From assembly GCA_022885665.1 (NCBI GenBank), contig JAGQDJ010000212.1, forward strand, positions 62,001 through 126,000: a stretch of 64,000 nt of DNA. The letters run 5' to 3'. Positions within the stretch are counted from its first letter, which is position 1. Every line of letters starts with the position of its first letter. The translations under genes were made by a program, and so were the position numbers. Source of the stretch: Triops longicaudatus. Its lineage: Eukaryota > Arthropoda > Branchiopoda > Notostraca > Triopsidae. Below the pieces are notes generated by a model that saw only the letters and a program-made list of their open reading frames with translations, was not told the DNA's origin and searched no databases. Positions 24,132 to 36,400 of the stretch are shown piece by piece.

Positions 24132-24464
24132 CAGTGGCGGCGGAACTACAATTTCGTCATGGGGGCAGTTCAATACCTTCTACCGAGGAGTGGGGGCTAG
24201 GTGCGCGGTACCACAAAAAATATTTTACCTATTTTTCTTTATATGTAATGTATTCGTGAAAAACTGTAAAAAAATTGTTACTTCGATTACATAGGACAAG
24301 TATCTAGTGTACCTACTCGGCGCTTGACAAACACAACACAAAAGCATACAACTTTGATAAAATCCTACCAAACTTTCATGGGGGCAGTTTGTATGGAACT
24401 GCCCCATGGCAGCATTTTCATGGAGGCATCTGCCCCCACTGCCCCCATGGCTCCGCCGCCCCTG
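24132..24464. mobile_element. hAT-type MITE, 333 bp, with perfect 8-bp target duplication
   Basis: Left end CAGTGGCGGCGGAAC; right end on the other strand CAGGGGCGGCGGAGC (13 of 15). The flanks are identical 8-mers TTGAGGAT at 24124-24131 and 24465-24472. A CATGGGGGCAGT subterminal word occurs near both ends. There is no transposase coding, so it is non-autonomous. The intact duplication makes this the youngest of the three hAT MITEs here. Confidence 0.9.
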
Positions 24465-24766
24465 TTGAGGATTACTGTTTCTATCTATTAGAAATATATA
24501 TTATTGGCTTTTTTTAAATAGTGTCTCTTACGCAGTTTAAATTTTCACTTATTATACTATTATATTCGAACTGCTTGAGTCTTGATAGTCGTCGAGAGAG
24601 CCTAATATCTTTAGAAACTTTACTATGATATTTTCTAAGCCTCTAGTTACACTAACTCGAACCACTTCCCGAACCTTTCATCCCATGTATTCCATAAACC
24701 CATAAAAACGCTGCATTTAATTTACACTTACGCCACCACAAAATGACAGCTATAACTTATTTAAAT

Positions 24767-27700
24767 TTAGAACGTTAGAGGTCGTTGAGGTAAACAAAGG
24801 TTGTAGAACGCATCTTGTTTCCAAAACGACATCTTTTTCCATCCACACCAACCTTTCCGCACCACTGTCGTCAAATTCTCCTCCCCTTCGTAATGCGGAT
24901 CCAAAATCAACAGTTCCAAGTCATCGGGCTTGTCTTCTTTCCACGCCACGCCCAAAATTGTATGAGCCAAGACGCCTCCACCTATCAAAACCACCAAAAA
25001 TCTCATTGATCCCTATTTTTAACACACTTCACACCAAAGAAACGCAAAAATTAACAGCACTGAAATTCATTAAATTAATTTTAGTTAAAAACCGGTTGTT
25101 AATCACTACATTTGTAACTTTCTTGTAAACATGTTTAATTTTTTTAAAATATAAATTTTTCTTGTAAACAGCGGTACTTTATAACTTAATTTTTATAAAC
25201 AATGTACATTTTTTTTACAGATTAAATTTGAAGACATTTTTGGCCACGCTTTACCGATCATGATGGGCGTTCCTACTTCCTGGAAGTGCCGAATCAATTG
25301 GTTCCCGTGTCGGGGCAATTCTGCGCCCCGTTGTACCGTCATAATGTGCGATTCGATCCCCAGATGGCTTTGTAACACAAAGCTAACCTCCAAAGACCCC
25401 ACCCACTGTCGTGAACCCTGGAAAGACGTCGGTTTATCGCCTATATCCACCAAACACTTTTGGATTTCCCTATGCGATGGCGTTTTCTTGTCAGTATAAC
25501 CTTGCAATCTAAGAAAAATTCCAAAAAATCAACGAAAAATTCGAGACTTTAAGTTAAAAATTACCTGAACCACGAAACCAACGTTTGCAATGACCGGTAT
25601 GCACAGCCCCACCCACTATCGCTCTCTCCGTCTTGCAAATAATGATGGTACACATAGTTGCCCTTCACCACCCAAACATTCTCCGCCCCTTTTGGGAAAA
25701 TTAATATTTTTTTTTTAAATATTTTTGATGATTTCATTATATTTTGGCCTTATCTATCTACACTACGCAATTTTATCGCTGTTTAAAAAAATTAACAATT
25801 CTGAATATCTAACGTACAAATATCTAAATAAAAATATCTGAAACATATATACACAATTAAAAAGAAAAATATTTAAAATAGAAAATACCCAAATAAGAAA
25901 GAAAAATATTAATATATCTAAAATTCAAGCACTTAAATGTAAAAATATCAAATATATCAATATCCTAATAGAAATAAAGTGTCCAAACATCGTAATATCT
26001 TTAACCTACAATATTAACTCAATGGCAAATTTTTGGCTTAGTTATTATTTATGTTAGTTTGTCTATTATTCACTATGTTATAAAGGAAATAGTAAAGACA
26101 ATTTTGTTGTCTAGTTTACCGTAGCCTGCGGGGTTTGAGACGGATTTATGAGGTGAAACGAGGTACGACGAGTTAGTTTGGCCTAAGGCGTTCCAGCGCC
26201 GGAAGTAGGGGCGGTCCTTGGGTAAGAAGAACGTTTTATGCAACTCTTCTCTTAATTTTTCTGTACAATGAACCATAAAAACCTTTTTAATAAAAAAAAA
26301 CTTTTATTTTTTAATTTCTTTGTTTAAATTTACTTAATTCTTCGTCAGTTTGGTGCGTGTCAAGCACTAAACTAACGTAATGTTCAAGTTCTAGCGGTTC
26401 GAGGTGCAAAAGCTCCGGAACGGGCCAGCCACGTGCTTCGGACCAGCGTGACGTCATCAGCGCTTCAAGCGAGTCTAACTGTTTCAGCAACGCGGTGATA
26501 AGGACGCGAGAAATTTGCTCCGCGGGCGCCGCTTGTTCAATGTAGGCTAGAGCTGTTAAACGTACTGGCCTATGCACGGTATTCGACGATCCTACAAAAA
26601 AATAGATAATTATATAAAAAATTAATAAAAGAAAAAAAAAAGAAAAGTTAACGACTAAATATAGTTAAGAATACAGTATAAGTTTACTCGACAGTAATAA
26701 AAAAAGCTTAAAAAAAGATTCTTTAGATTGGAACGACTCAATAATGGAACCTCGATATACGCGGTTCGTTTTTCACCCAGTTGCGCGGGATAAACTCAGC
26801 TTCTCAAATCGAAAAAGCGACTTTAAGGACATACTCGACTTTAAAATCACGCTATAGAGACAAGAACCTGCATCCTAAACCTAAATTTACATTAACTTAC
26901 AGCTAAGAAGTAATATAAACGATTTTAAAGCGTTTTTTTCTCGTACTTTTTCCTAAATAAATGATCGGAGCGCACGCTTTGGTATTTTCGCTCGGTAAGG
27001 AGGACCAGAGAAGGGTAAAACCGAGCTGGTGGGTACCAGCCCGGGCGTTGATGACGTCATCGACGGTACTATCGCTCGGCATGCCGATTAAACGCGCCTT
27101 TTCACCGCCGATCCACAGGAAATTGGAACCGTCTAACAGGAACGAGCTCGCTGCAGAGTTAAGACGATCACGGTAGGCTTGGAGGATAGGTTTGATCTTG
27201 TCTCTTGCCTTGCACAGTACCATGTCAAGGGGCGTGGTCACTTTGAGAGACACCAGATTGAGAAGGGAGTAGCTAACGGAAGGAACGGTCTCTGGAGTCA
27301 AAGTTCCGTCGTTGACGGTGAAAAAGGACAAGGATTCATTGATTCTGCACGCAATAACTTTGAAATCTTCATCCTGAAGATAATAGAAAGTAAATTAAAC
27401 GTTTTTAGACGTAAATTGAAGTTTTAGGGCGAAAAGTACTTGATCAGGTAGCGAAGATAGCAAAGTTGACGGAATGTCATCGGAAGATTCGGTTAAATGC
27501 ACGAAAAAGCCGACTTGAACGAAAGGAACGGGTAAAATGGGCTCCCATTGAGGTGAAGTTAAGGATGTGTAGAGAACCAGATCGTTGTCTCGCTTTATTC
27601 CGTATAAGTAAGCAGATTCTGTGGCTGTCAACAGCCTCTAATTGAAAGAAGGATTTAACAATTAAATTTATTTAGGTACAGTGAATTATGAAGAAAAATA

Positions 27701-28152
27701 GAACGTAAAACGTAAGCTTACTTTCTGGAGGCTTTTAACACAGATAATCATGATAAATCAATAAATTATCAAAGAGTTTAACGCAAATTAAGGTGTAACG
27801 TCCGCGACAGTCAACAAGTTCCTACTTGCTGGTCTGTTTACAAAGCATGTCAAAGAACTAAGCGGCAAACTGAACACGGTGAGTTGCTTGGAGCCGCGAA
27901 CCTGAACGCAATCCGTGCAGGCCGAATCGCAAGCTGCTACTTCACCTGCATTCTCCATGGCTTGCCAAAACCGGAGATGAATAAGCAAAAGAACCTCGTT
28001 TTCTCTTGTGGATTTGGGATAACGAAATCTAGTGATTCCAAATCAAACAAGGGTTACAGAAAACTTGCTTACAACGTCGACACGCTTGTAGCTCTTTAGT
28101 GAATGTCCCCATACGCAGGTAGAGGGACGGGACAGTTGAGACGTCGAACAAA
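24767..28152 (-). CDS. UFSP2: Ufm1-specific protease 2
   Basis: Cysteine protease that matures UFM1 and removes it from targets, acting at the ER with ODR4. Secure exons in transcript order: 27637-27440, 27373-26947, 26591-26334, 26260-26120, 25688-25565, 25508-25255, 24981-24767; phases agree, 538 aa before any N-terminal exons. The C-terminal catalytic domain is unmistakable: YHHYLQDGESDSGWGCAYRS (nucleophile Cys in GWGC), GSRQWVGSLEV, PIMIGGGVLAHTI and LDPHY with catalytic Asp and His, ending YNLCLPQRP. KDRPYFRR precedes it as in human. Two further upstream pieces, about 27950-27842 and 28152-28073, look like coding exons joined in phase, but their boundaries and the start codon are unsure, so the 5' end is approximate. 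The gene runs towards the receptor gene and head-to-head with MED22. Confidence 0.9.
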
Positions 28153-28767
28153 CTGTAAAAAAGTCATACCAATATAATACTACTAACATTTGGGAAATTA
28201 AAAAAAAAAAAAAAAAAAAACAGATAGTAAGTAAGATTAAAGTGAATTTTTTTATTGTCGTCGTATTTACTGATTTCTCACGTAAGCTTGAATTTTCGAC
28301 AAGATCAAAATCTCATCGAAAAAAGACTAGTTTACTTGAGAAAATAAATGAATGCTAAAATTGCGGCACATTTATAAGAAACAGGTTTTAGTGTTTTCAT
28401 TGCCACATTTTTATTAAGTATCCGAAAATTGTATCAAAATTGGGTTGTGTGTACTGCATAAACCACAGAATAATTCTCTGAAAGCTCATTCCAATACTTC
28501 ATAAAAATGTGGACTCTTTCAAGTCAAAATCGGATAAGATGAATTTTGTTCAACGACATAAAAGTTTTACGGTATTATTCTGTAGCATTTAACTTACTGC
28601 AAATCCTGCTACGATAAAACTCTCCTTAACACGATACCATTTGTCTGGTCCCGAGCTCTTATATCTAAGCGGAGAGCACTGCATAGAGCTTAGACGTAGA
28701 CGATCGACAAGCTGTTCGCTGTTCATCAGTCGTAGACGTCAGTCTTATAAACAAAAATAGGTAAACA
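28153..28767. promoter_or_regulatory. UFSP2-MED22 divergent intergenic region
   Basis: About 0.6 kb between two genes transcribed away from each other, with an A-run near 28201-28220, so likely a shared bidirectional promoter. I see no clear TATA box. MED22 5' UTR probably starts within the last 130 bp. The role is inferred from gene orientation only. Confidence 0.4.
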
Positions 28768-29979
28768 ATGTCTCAGCAAAGATTGTTGCCCCAAAATAAG
28801 GAAGCACTGTTGAAATCGTACAACAAACGACTCAAGGATGACGTGAAGTCTATGCTTGACAATTTTTCAGGTAATTTCGTTCACTTAAAGTATATTTCCT
28901 TCAGTTTTTTCGTAGTTTCACAATTTGAACCATATTAAAAAATGACTATTTAGCTTCCTAACAGCCTTTTGTCAGGAGTCTCGCTTTTAGCTACATATTT
29001 TTTTTACTTCTTACTGTAAGAACTTTTTACCTCTTTCAAAGAGCCTAATGAATTTTTAAGAAGAAAGATTTTCCAAACTTGTTTACGTTTTCGTGTGAAA
29101 AAGCTGTCCATGTCGTGTTGTGCTTATAAATGCAAATTTCGCCTTGTGGTTTAAAAATGGCGCCAAATTTTTGCAATTGCACACTTTTTCCATTATTACG
29201 ATAAATAGAACACAACAAACTTTAAGTTAAGAAATAGCAACCTTGTAGTTAATTAGAAAGTAGCGCTTTGACTCTAAAGCTGATGAATTTATATCTAAAC
29301 TCCATATTGAGAATCTTACCACGTTTGACGCCACATGACGACGCCATTTTCCTACACTTCAACCGTTAACGCTGAATGTCTAACCTAGTTTTGATTTTTT
29401 CGCACCTGTTTTTCAGAAATTATGAAATTAGCCCGTGTCGAAGATGAAGGCCAAATTAGCCGCATGACTCAAAGCGAGGAAGACCATTTCGAAATGCTGG
29501 TCCGCGCTGCCAACATAGTAAAAACTGTCCTTAACTCCTTTATTTTCACCTAGTTTCATATTTTTTATTTAATAGGAATATTTTCTGTTACGGAATCTTA
29601 ATGCTAATATTAAAATTTTAATTTTAAAAAATAATTTGTTTTTGTATTGTTAAGTTTATTAATTGGTGATTATTGAGTTAGTTATATTTTTTCGATTTTT
29701 TTATTTTGTATTTACTTAATACCGTTGGATTAATACTTCCATTTTGTTGTGTATTTTCAGGTCCGAGCTGGCGAATCGCTCATGAAGTTAGTCGCTGATC
29801 TCAAGCAGTACCTCATCTTAAACGATTTTCCCTCGGTTAACGAAGCCATTACTCAAAATTCCCGCCTAATGCTAACCATGCAGCAAGAATGCGACCGAAA
29901 GCTCATGTTACTTCGGGATGATTTAGCCGCCGATTTATACGACCTCGAAGAAGAATACTATTCCTCCAGTTTCAAATAA
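28768..29979 (+). CDS. MED22: Mediator complex subunit 22
   Basis: Head-module subunit of Mediator, which bridges transcription factors and RNA polymerase II. Coding exons: 28768-28870, 29417-29517, 29761-29979 (phases 1 and 0), 140 aa, equal to the conserved core of vertebrate MED22/Surf5. Conserved stretches include LPQNKEALLKSYNKRLKDD at the start, VRAANI joined to VRAGESLMKLV across the second intron, LILNDFPSVNEAI, and EECDRKL-type and LYDLEEEYYSSS sequences at the end. The protein is helical, as expected. Upstream of the ATG the DNA reads GTAAACA, a weak context, but the next residues match the human start. An AATAAA overlaps the stop codon (29975-29980). Confidence 0.96.
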
Positions 29980-30484
29980 AGCCAAAAACTTTTGTATTAC
30001 AATTGGCCAAGCAAGAAAACACACATAAAAGCCATTCTTTATCGTTACTCCCTCGCAAACTAATTTAAAAACAACCAACAAGGAGGCGGGGCTATAGGGA
30101 CAAACGGGCAGAAAAGAGGGCGTGATCAAAACCCTAATCACAATCTCACAAATGCTAAGCGTCGCACCAAGAGTAAAAAAAAGTCAAATAAAATTTGCCA
30201 CAAATTGGACCAAAAGGTTCTTTGTACACGTACACAACATTTTCCTCCTTCGCCATGTAAAAAATTTGATTTATCATTATTTGCCCTTTTTACGGAAAGG
30301 ACGCTTTATACAACGGAAAACCATGAGTTTCCTTTTTCGCTTCGTCGTTATTTCCACGGAATAATATTTTATTTAAAAAGGAAACAAAATGGCATAGACA
30401 ACATTATAACAACGAGAAACTAAAAAACTGGCTGTAATATTTTTTCTTATTTTTAAGAGTAAAAAAAATAGTAAAAAAGAGGAA
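29980..30484. other. convergent 3' ends of MED22 and the taperin-like gene
   Basis: About 0.5 kb between two stop codons on opposite strands. It must hold both 3' UTRs, which may overlap. There are possible poly(A) signals on both strands (30188 plus; 30360-30375 minus). Confidence 0.45.
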
Positions 30485-33400
30485 TTAGAACAACATGTCG
30501 GAGGAAAATTCCGCGCTAAACACGGTTCCGTCTTCCGCTGGTCGTAAACACTCCTCCGGTTCCTCGGCCCCCGCCAGAGGCGCTGAACTTGGTGGCTGGG
30601 GGTTAATACTGCTCGGGCTAGGGCGGGGTAACACTTCAGACACGCCCAACTCAAAAGAAGTAGCCAATTGCAACTTGCTAGGAGTGTAACTAGCCAAACC
30701 GCCTACAGCAAAACATAAATAAGTCCAAATAAATACATTGTTCGCAAACTATTCACTATAAGCAACGTTCAATAGCCTTTTTATTTCTTATTTATTTGTT
30801 TTTTTTTATTATTTTCACATTACTTCTTTCCGTACCTTTCGTATATTTTTACTTTAACGTGTTTACTCTTTACTCTTTTGTGTATTTTTCTTTTGCTTTC
30901 TTTTGTTTTAATTTTCTTTTTTTTTAAATTGTATTTTGATTATTTTTCATTTCCTATTTTTTTCATTTCTTACTGATCGATACTTTTTTCATTTCAATAA
31001 TTTGAAGTCTTTTCAGCCATTTTTCGACATTTTTTGGATTAAAGTCGTAGAATGAACCGCGAATCACCTGTGGATGCTGGGGTGTCCTCTTCCAAGAGCG
31101 ACGCTTCCGAAGGGTATTCAAAAAGCAGGGTCAGTTCCTCGCTGAAACTGATGTTACACTGCAGAGATGAAGAAAATATTAATTAATGCTTTCCTTTTCG
31201 AAAAAAAAAAATCATTCATCTAAAAACTTCAAAATGCGGTGTATAAAATACATAAACGTAAAAAAAGTTGTGTATTAATTGTAATGGGTATTTTTTTTAG
31301 GCGAAAATTCGCGCTTCACGAAAATTCAATCCACGTTTTTCTATAAGACACCTGTAAAATACTCCCGCGGAAAACGAGTTTTTCTATTGCCGCATAAGCA
31401 GTTTTTCCGCAGACAAATTTCCATCCAAAAATTCAATTATAAAAAAGCAAGAAATTAAAGCTGAATTGTAAATAATGACAATATTCTATAATACTTAACT
31501 CGTATTCAATATTCGCAGTTTTATAACAAATATCCAAATTTATCCCGCGTAAGTTGAGACCTTCCCAACCGCGGATGGCGAGATTCCACGGTTGAAACTC
31601 AAATTCTTCGAATTTTTTCCCCGTAACCTTGCTTAAGTCGTGACCTCGCTACAAGAAGCTATAAAACAAGTTAATCGCGCAAAGCGAAGTTTTCCCGCTT
31701 TTGGTGTCACCAGAGCAAAGCTTCTTTCAAACTTTTGCATAAGAAGTCTTGTAAAACGTCAACCGCGTAAAGCGAGTTTCTACGCTAATCCGTCACTAAA
31801 CTCGTCAAAAAATTAACTTAAAACTCCATTCTTTAAAACACAATGACTCGAAGTCATTAGAGCGTGAAAAATCTCATGAACTTCCCCTAAAATCTTTTCT
31901 TGTCTCCATTTCTATTCTATTAATTCTATTTCCCGAATTTTCAACGTAAAAAAATGGGAGCCACGCCCTTTCCGCTCTATTGCGGTCAAATCAGGATGGC
32001 AAGCCATGCTTAGGCAGAGAAGAAAAGAAATTCCGACAAAAGCTTTCTAATCATAAAGTTTTGTACGACTTGACGCCCCTTTTTAAGACTTTCTCGAATT
32101 TCCGGGGGTGTTTCGAACGTTTGTTCGTGCGAGAAACCTGGATCCATATTTGAATACATATAACAGGTCACCTACGTTGTTATGATTTTTGAAAGTAGGC
32201 CTGTTTCTCCTCTGATTCGTCTTCCCGATATTCAAACACAAATAATGCACGTAAAACACGTAACCCGCTTAAGACGAAACTTTTCCGTAAGACACTATTT
32301 CAAGTGTGGCCGCGTAAAACGGAATTTGGGAGTTTTGTCTTGAAAATTGTCTTTAAAAAACGCATGTTCTAAATATACAATTTTTTTGTAGGTGTAGTGT
32401 AACACATAAGCATGCTCAGAGCTCTGAAGATAATTTGCAATCGGAAAAAGTTAGTGACATTCAATCCATGAACATAAATCAGACCGCTTAAAACGAGTTT
32501 CATACTTCGAAACCACTTAAAACCATGATTTTTCTAAATATATTAATTGTATGTACAATACCTATTGCAAGAGCATAATTCGAGTTCTAAATTCTGTTTT
32601 TGTCCCGAAAAGTTGGCAATATTCAGCACATTAAAGAAAATCTGACCGCGTAAGTCGAGCCTTTCCTATAAGAATACATGCAAAAAGGTACCCGCGAATA
32701 ACGACTTTTCACTTCAAAGCCGTTAATTTTCTTTTCTCAAACTTTTGCGACATCCATTGTCTCAATCTCATTTACCTGCACAATGAAAAATTTATTCTTG
32801 TTTGACTAGTTGCGAAACAAAAGACTTTCAGGATTTTTCACGATTTTGGACCAAAATCGTGCGCTAAACTTGCGCGACAAACGATTTGCCTGTATTTTTC
32901 GTTTCTTTTCTTTTCCCTTCATTGTATGCAATTTTATTCCTTTTTGAGTCCAAACACGTGACTCAATGAAAACGCGGCCCAGAAACTCTGCAACGCTACT
33001 TGACATTTGTAAATTCAGGTCAAAAGCAAGGAAGAAAAGCCAAGCCGCGTCGAGGAGCCGTTCTAATCCACATTTCGGGCGAACATTGATAAGAAACGTC
33101 TTTTTATCTTATCAACGCCTAACGTATTAGCGACGCTAATGATCGACGATTGTACAAAAGAGGTGTAAAGTGCTCACTTGCGTTATATTCACAAATTTGT
33201 CTGGCTCAAGCTTTTTGGGAGTAAAACACGCAAGAAAAGAAACAAACAATTTTCGTAGTCATTTGGTGTCAAGACAGTACGACCTCGCTTTACGTGGTAT
33301 ACACGTCACTTCTTTTTATGGGGAAGCATCGACTTACGTGAGAAAGATTTAAACTTTTAACAAGATAAAAACAGTAAATTCGAATCTATTTTTTTCTGAA

Positions 33401-36400
33401 AACTGTCGCAAAGCTAACTAGCCTTAACTGAAATTACTTAATATATTTTAATTGTATTTTCAACAGCCAAAGAAAAATTAAGGAACGAATATAACGGAAA
33501 AGAACACGCGTGGGCGTTGCGGGGGAGGGCAACAAATATCCGATTTTGTTTCCTGATGTTTCAAAACCTGCCACGTGGATCGAGTTAACAGATTTTTTTT
33601 AACATATAATGTTTTATTTTCAGTTCAACACACCGTTCTTTTTCTTTAAAACAAATTGATGAAACCATTTTCAAGTTTGAAAAAGGGCATTTTAACGTTT
33701 TTCTTTCAATTTCCCGAAATAAAGGGTCAATTACGCTCAAAAACGTCCTCATACATTCCAAAATTGTTAACGTATATCACTCTTCAGGCTTTTCATTAAA
33801 ATTTTACAAAAATAAGCATACTAGAAGTAAAAATTATCGTCAGTTATGTTTTGGCAGTCCGACTTCGCTTTACGCGCTATCTTTTTACATAGGTTGTTAA
33901 GGGAAAGTTTCGACTTACGCGGAAAAACTTCATGTAATTCTTTGAATTTCAAACTTAAAATTGGAAAAAAAACGCAACTAAATTATCTAGAAGCAGGATA
34001 AGGATTCAAAATTGAATACATTTATCTTTTTCGTACGTTTAAGTGGGTTGTAACCCTTTCGTTTTCCTGACCTTGGAAAGGTAAATTAGCCCTAAAGACA
34101 GTTTTCAAACATTCTAAGAATGCCAGTGAATAGAAAAGTTAATGACTTTAGCTATGTTTTCCAAAACTAAACTCGGTCGAGTCAAAAAACGATGAAAAAT
34201 TATCTGTTCGCGTAAACTTCAGCAGTGCGCACTCGCTTTGCGCGGTACCATTTGCCACATGTTCTTATATGAGAGTCTCGAATTACGCGGTAATCCAGAA
34301 CGTAATTCCCCGGAATTCAAGACTTAAACTGGAATTTCGAAATAAAAATTACATGGGAACTAATAAAACACAGAAACGGAGAAAACCTAATTAATAATTC
34401 GTTGAGGGGGTAACAGTCCTTTTCCTTTCGTTTGCCCGACCTTGGAAGGGAAAATTAACCTGAAAACAGTTCACAGACCTTCTGACATTGCCGCTGGGCT
34501 TAAAATTGAACAATCTGAATTCTAAATACCTTTTACTTCCCATTTTGTCACACTTTAGCTCCCTGGTCTTCCTTTGTGTATAATGTCCCGTTTCCAAGGC
34601 CAGTGGTCATAAAACTTGAATATCATCTCTCTTATAATTCCCGCGATTATATTTCGTTCACTCTTGTTTTCCATTGTTGTTGTTGTTATTGCTCAAGAAG
34701 GCCTTTAGCCTTGGGTTCCTTTTATTCAAATCGAATCGAATTTAAAAACCTTCCTTTCCGCATTAATAGTTCGGCATCCTGTTGCTTAACAAAATTCCTT
34801 TGGCTTTTTTTTTCTTTCCTTTTTTAAGTACTTCTTAGAACAAGACAGAAACACGTTTTTTTGTCATATCAGTGACCGTGAACATAACAAATACTGTAAA
34901 TTGATATTATTATTCACGGGTAATAGCCGTGAAAGGAAAAAGATATATGCAAGATAAGAAACACGAAAGCGAAAGAAAAAAACTGGTCAAGTAGGAGAAG
35001 AACTCTTTTACGCGGGTGACTTTTATATAGCTTCTTATATATATCGTCTTCGAGTTGCGCGGTCATTGGTCACGATTCCTGTCACAGGTCTCAACACACG
35101 CGGGTTAACTTTTACATTGGTTCCGACGGCGAGTCCTCGACTTACACAGTTCACATTCGAATTTTTGTGTCTTAATTCCATTGAGAGCTCGCTTTAGCGC
35201 TTGGGGTTTTACATAGGCTCTTATGGAGAAATCTCGATTTGCACGGGCTGAGCTTGCGAATGTCGGAAAAATGAAGAGAAAGAAGAGGACGAAGAAGAGG
35301 AAGGGAAAGAGGAAATGTGGCAAAGTGTGGTTACCTTTGTGGACTTGGGTTTCCGTTGGATGGAAGACTTGCCGTTAATGACGATATTGTCATTAACAAA
35401 TGAGACGTTACAAGGCGAAGGAGGTCGTCGAATAAACTCGGGATCTGACGCTTTGACGTCATCTTCATCTTCCACGAACCGGGAATCGTCCGAAGACTCG
35501 CCGCTCGTCGAGATGAACACGATACCCGAATCATTAAGCTAAAATAATTAACAAAACAATAAAGAAATTAGCACGGCAATTAATTACACACCATTTTTTT
35601 AGTCAAAACCCTCAGAAGTTAAACTGTAAAGCTTTTTTTTTAAAATGTAACCTAATTCAAACCGTCACTCACAAAACCTAAATTTCTATTGTGAAAACTA
35701 GTTAGCTTTAAGTATGTAACACGGAAAACTTCCAACAATGTAGCTCTGGACTTAAAAAAGAGCATCCAAATTTTAAAGATAACGTTCAGAACATAAAAAT
35801 ACAATAATAGTGCTAATCACCTTTCAATCACTGAAAGGTTGAACAATGAACATTTTATGTAGAGAAAAAAGTACTAGTTGAAATTCAGGCCAGTGAATTT
35901 CGCGCCTATTCCTAATCCATTCACTGATGGCGAGCCAAATTCCATTGTTTTATCAATGTAAACCTTTCTAACGACTGAAAAGCTACAATCTTTTTACTAC
36001 ATTCCTATTTCGCAACCGTAAAATTCCGTTAAATGCAGAAATTTCTTTAAATGCGCTTTTCAAAATCAACGATTCTTGTTCACATCAACGAACGCGGTTT
36101 GCATTGTTCACCATCAAAGCGTCTCCCTAAGCAACAATTCCAGTTTATACTGACGAATTATCCACTCAATGTAAACTCTTTAAAAGCGCAATCGTTTTCA
36201 ATGCCAAACAACGAATCTAAGTGCGTTAAGCCAAGTAAGTAGAGAACAAGTGTGGAATCCATCGAATGTTTATTAATGGCGTCACAGACCTTCAAAGGTT
36301 TCAAAATTCTTCGAATTCTTCGAACCGAATTCTTCGCAATAAATTTTTAGATTACATGTGTTTCGAAAAAACTCGCAAATCATTTAACAGAGTATTATTT

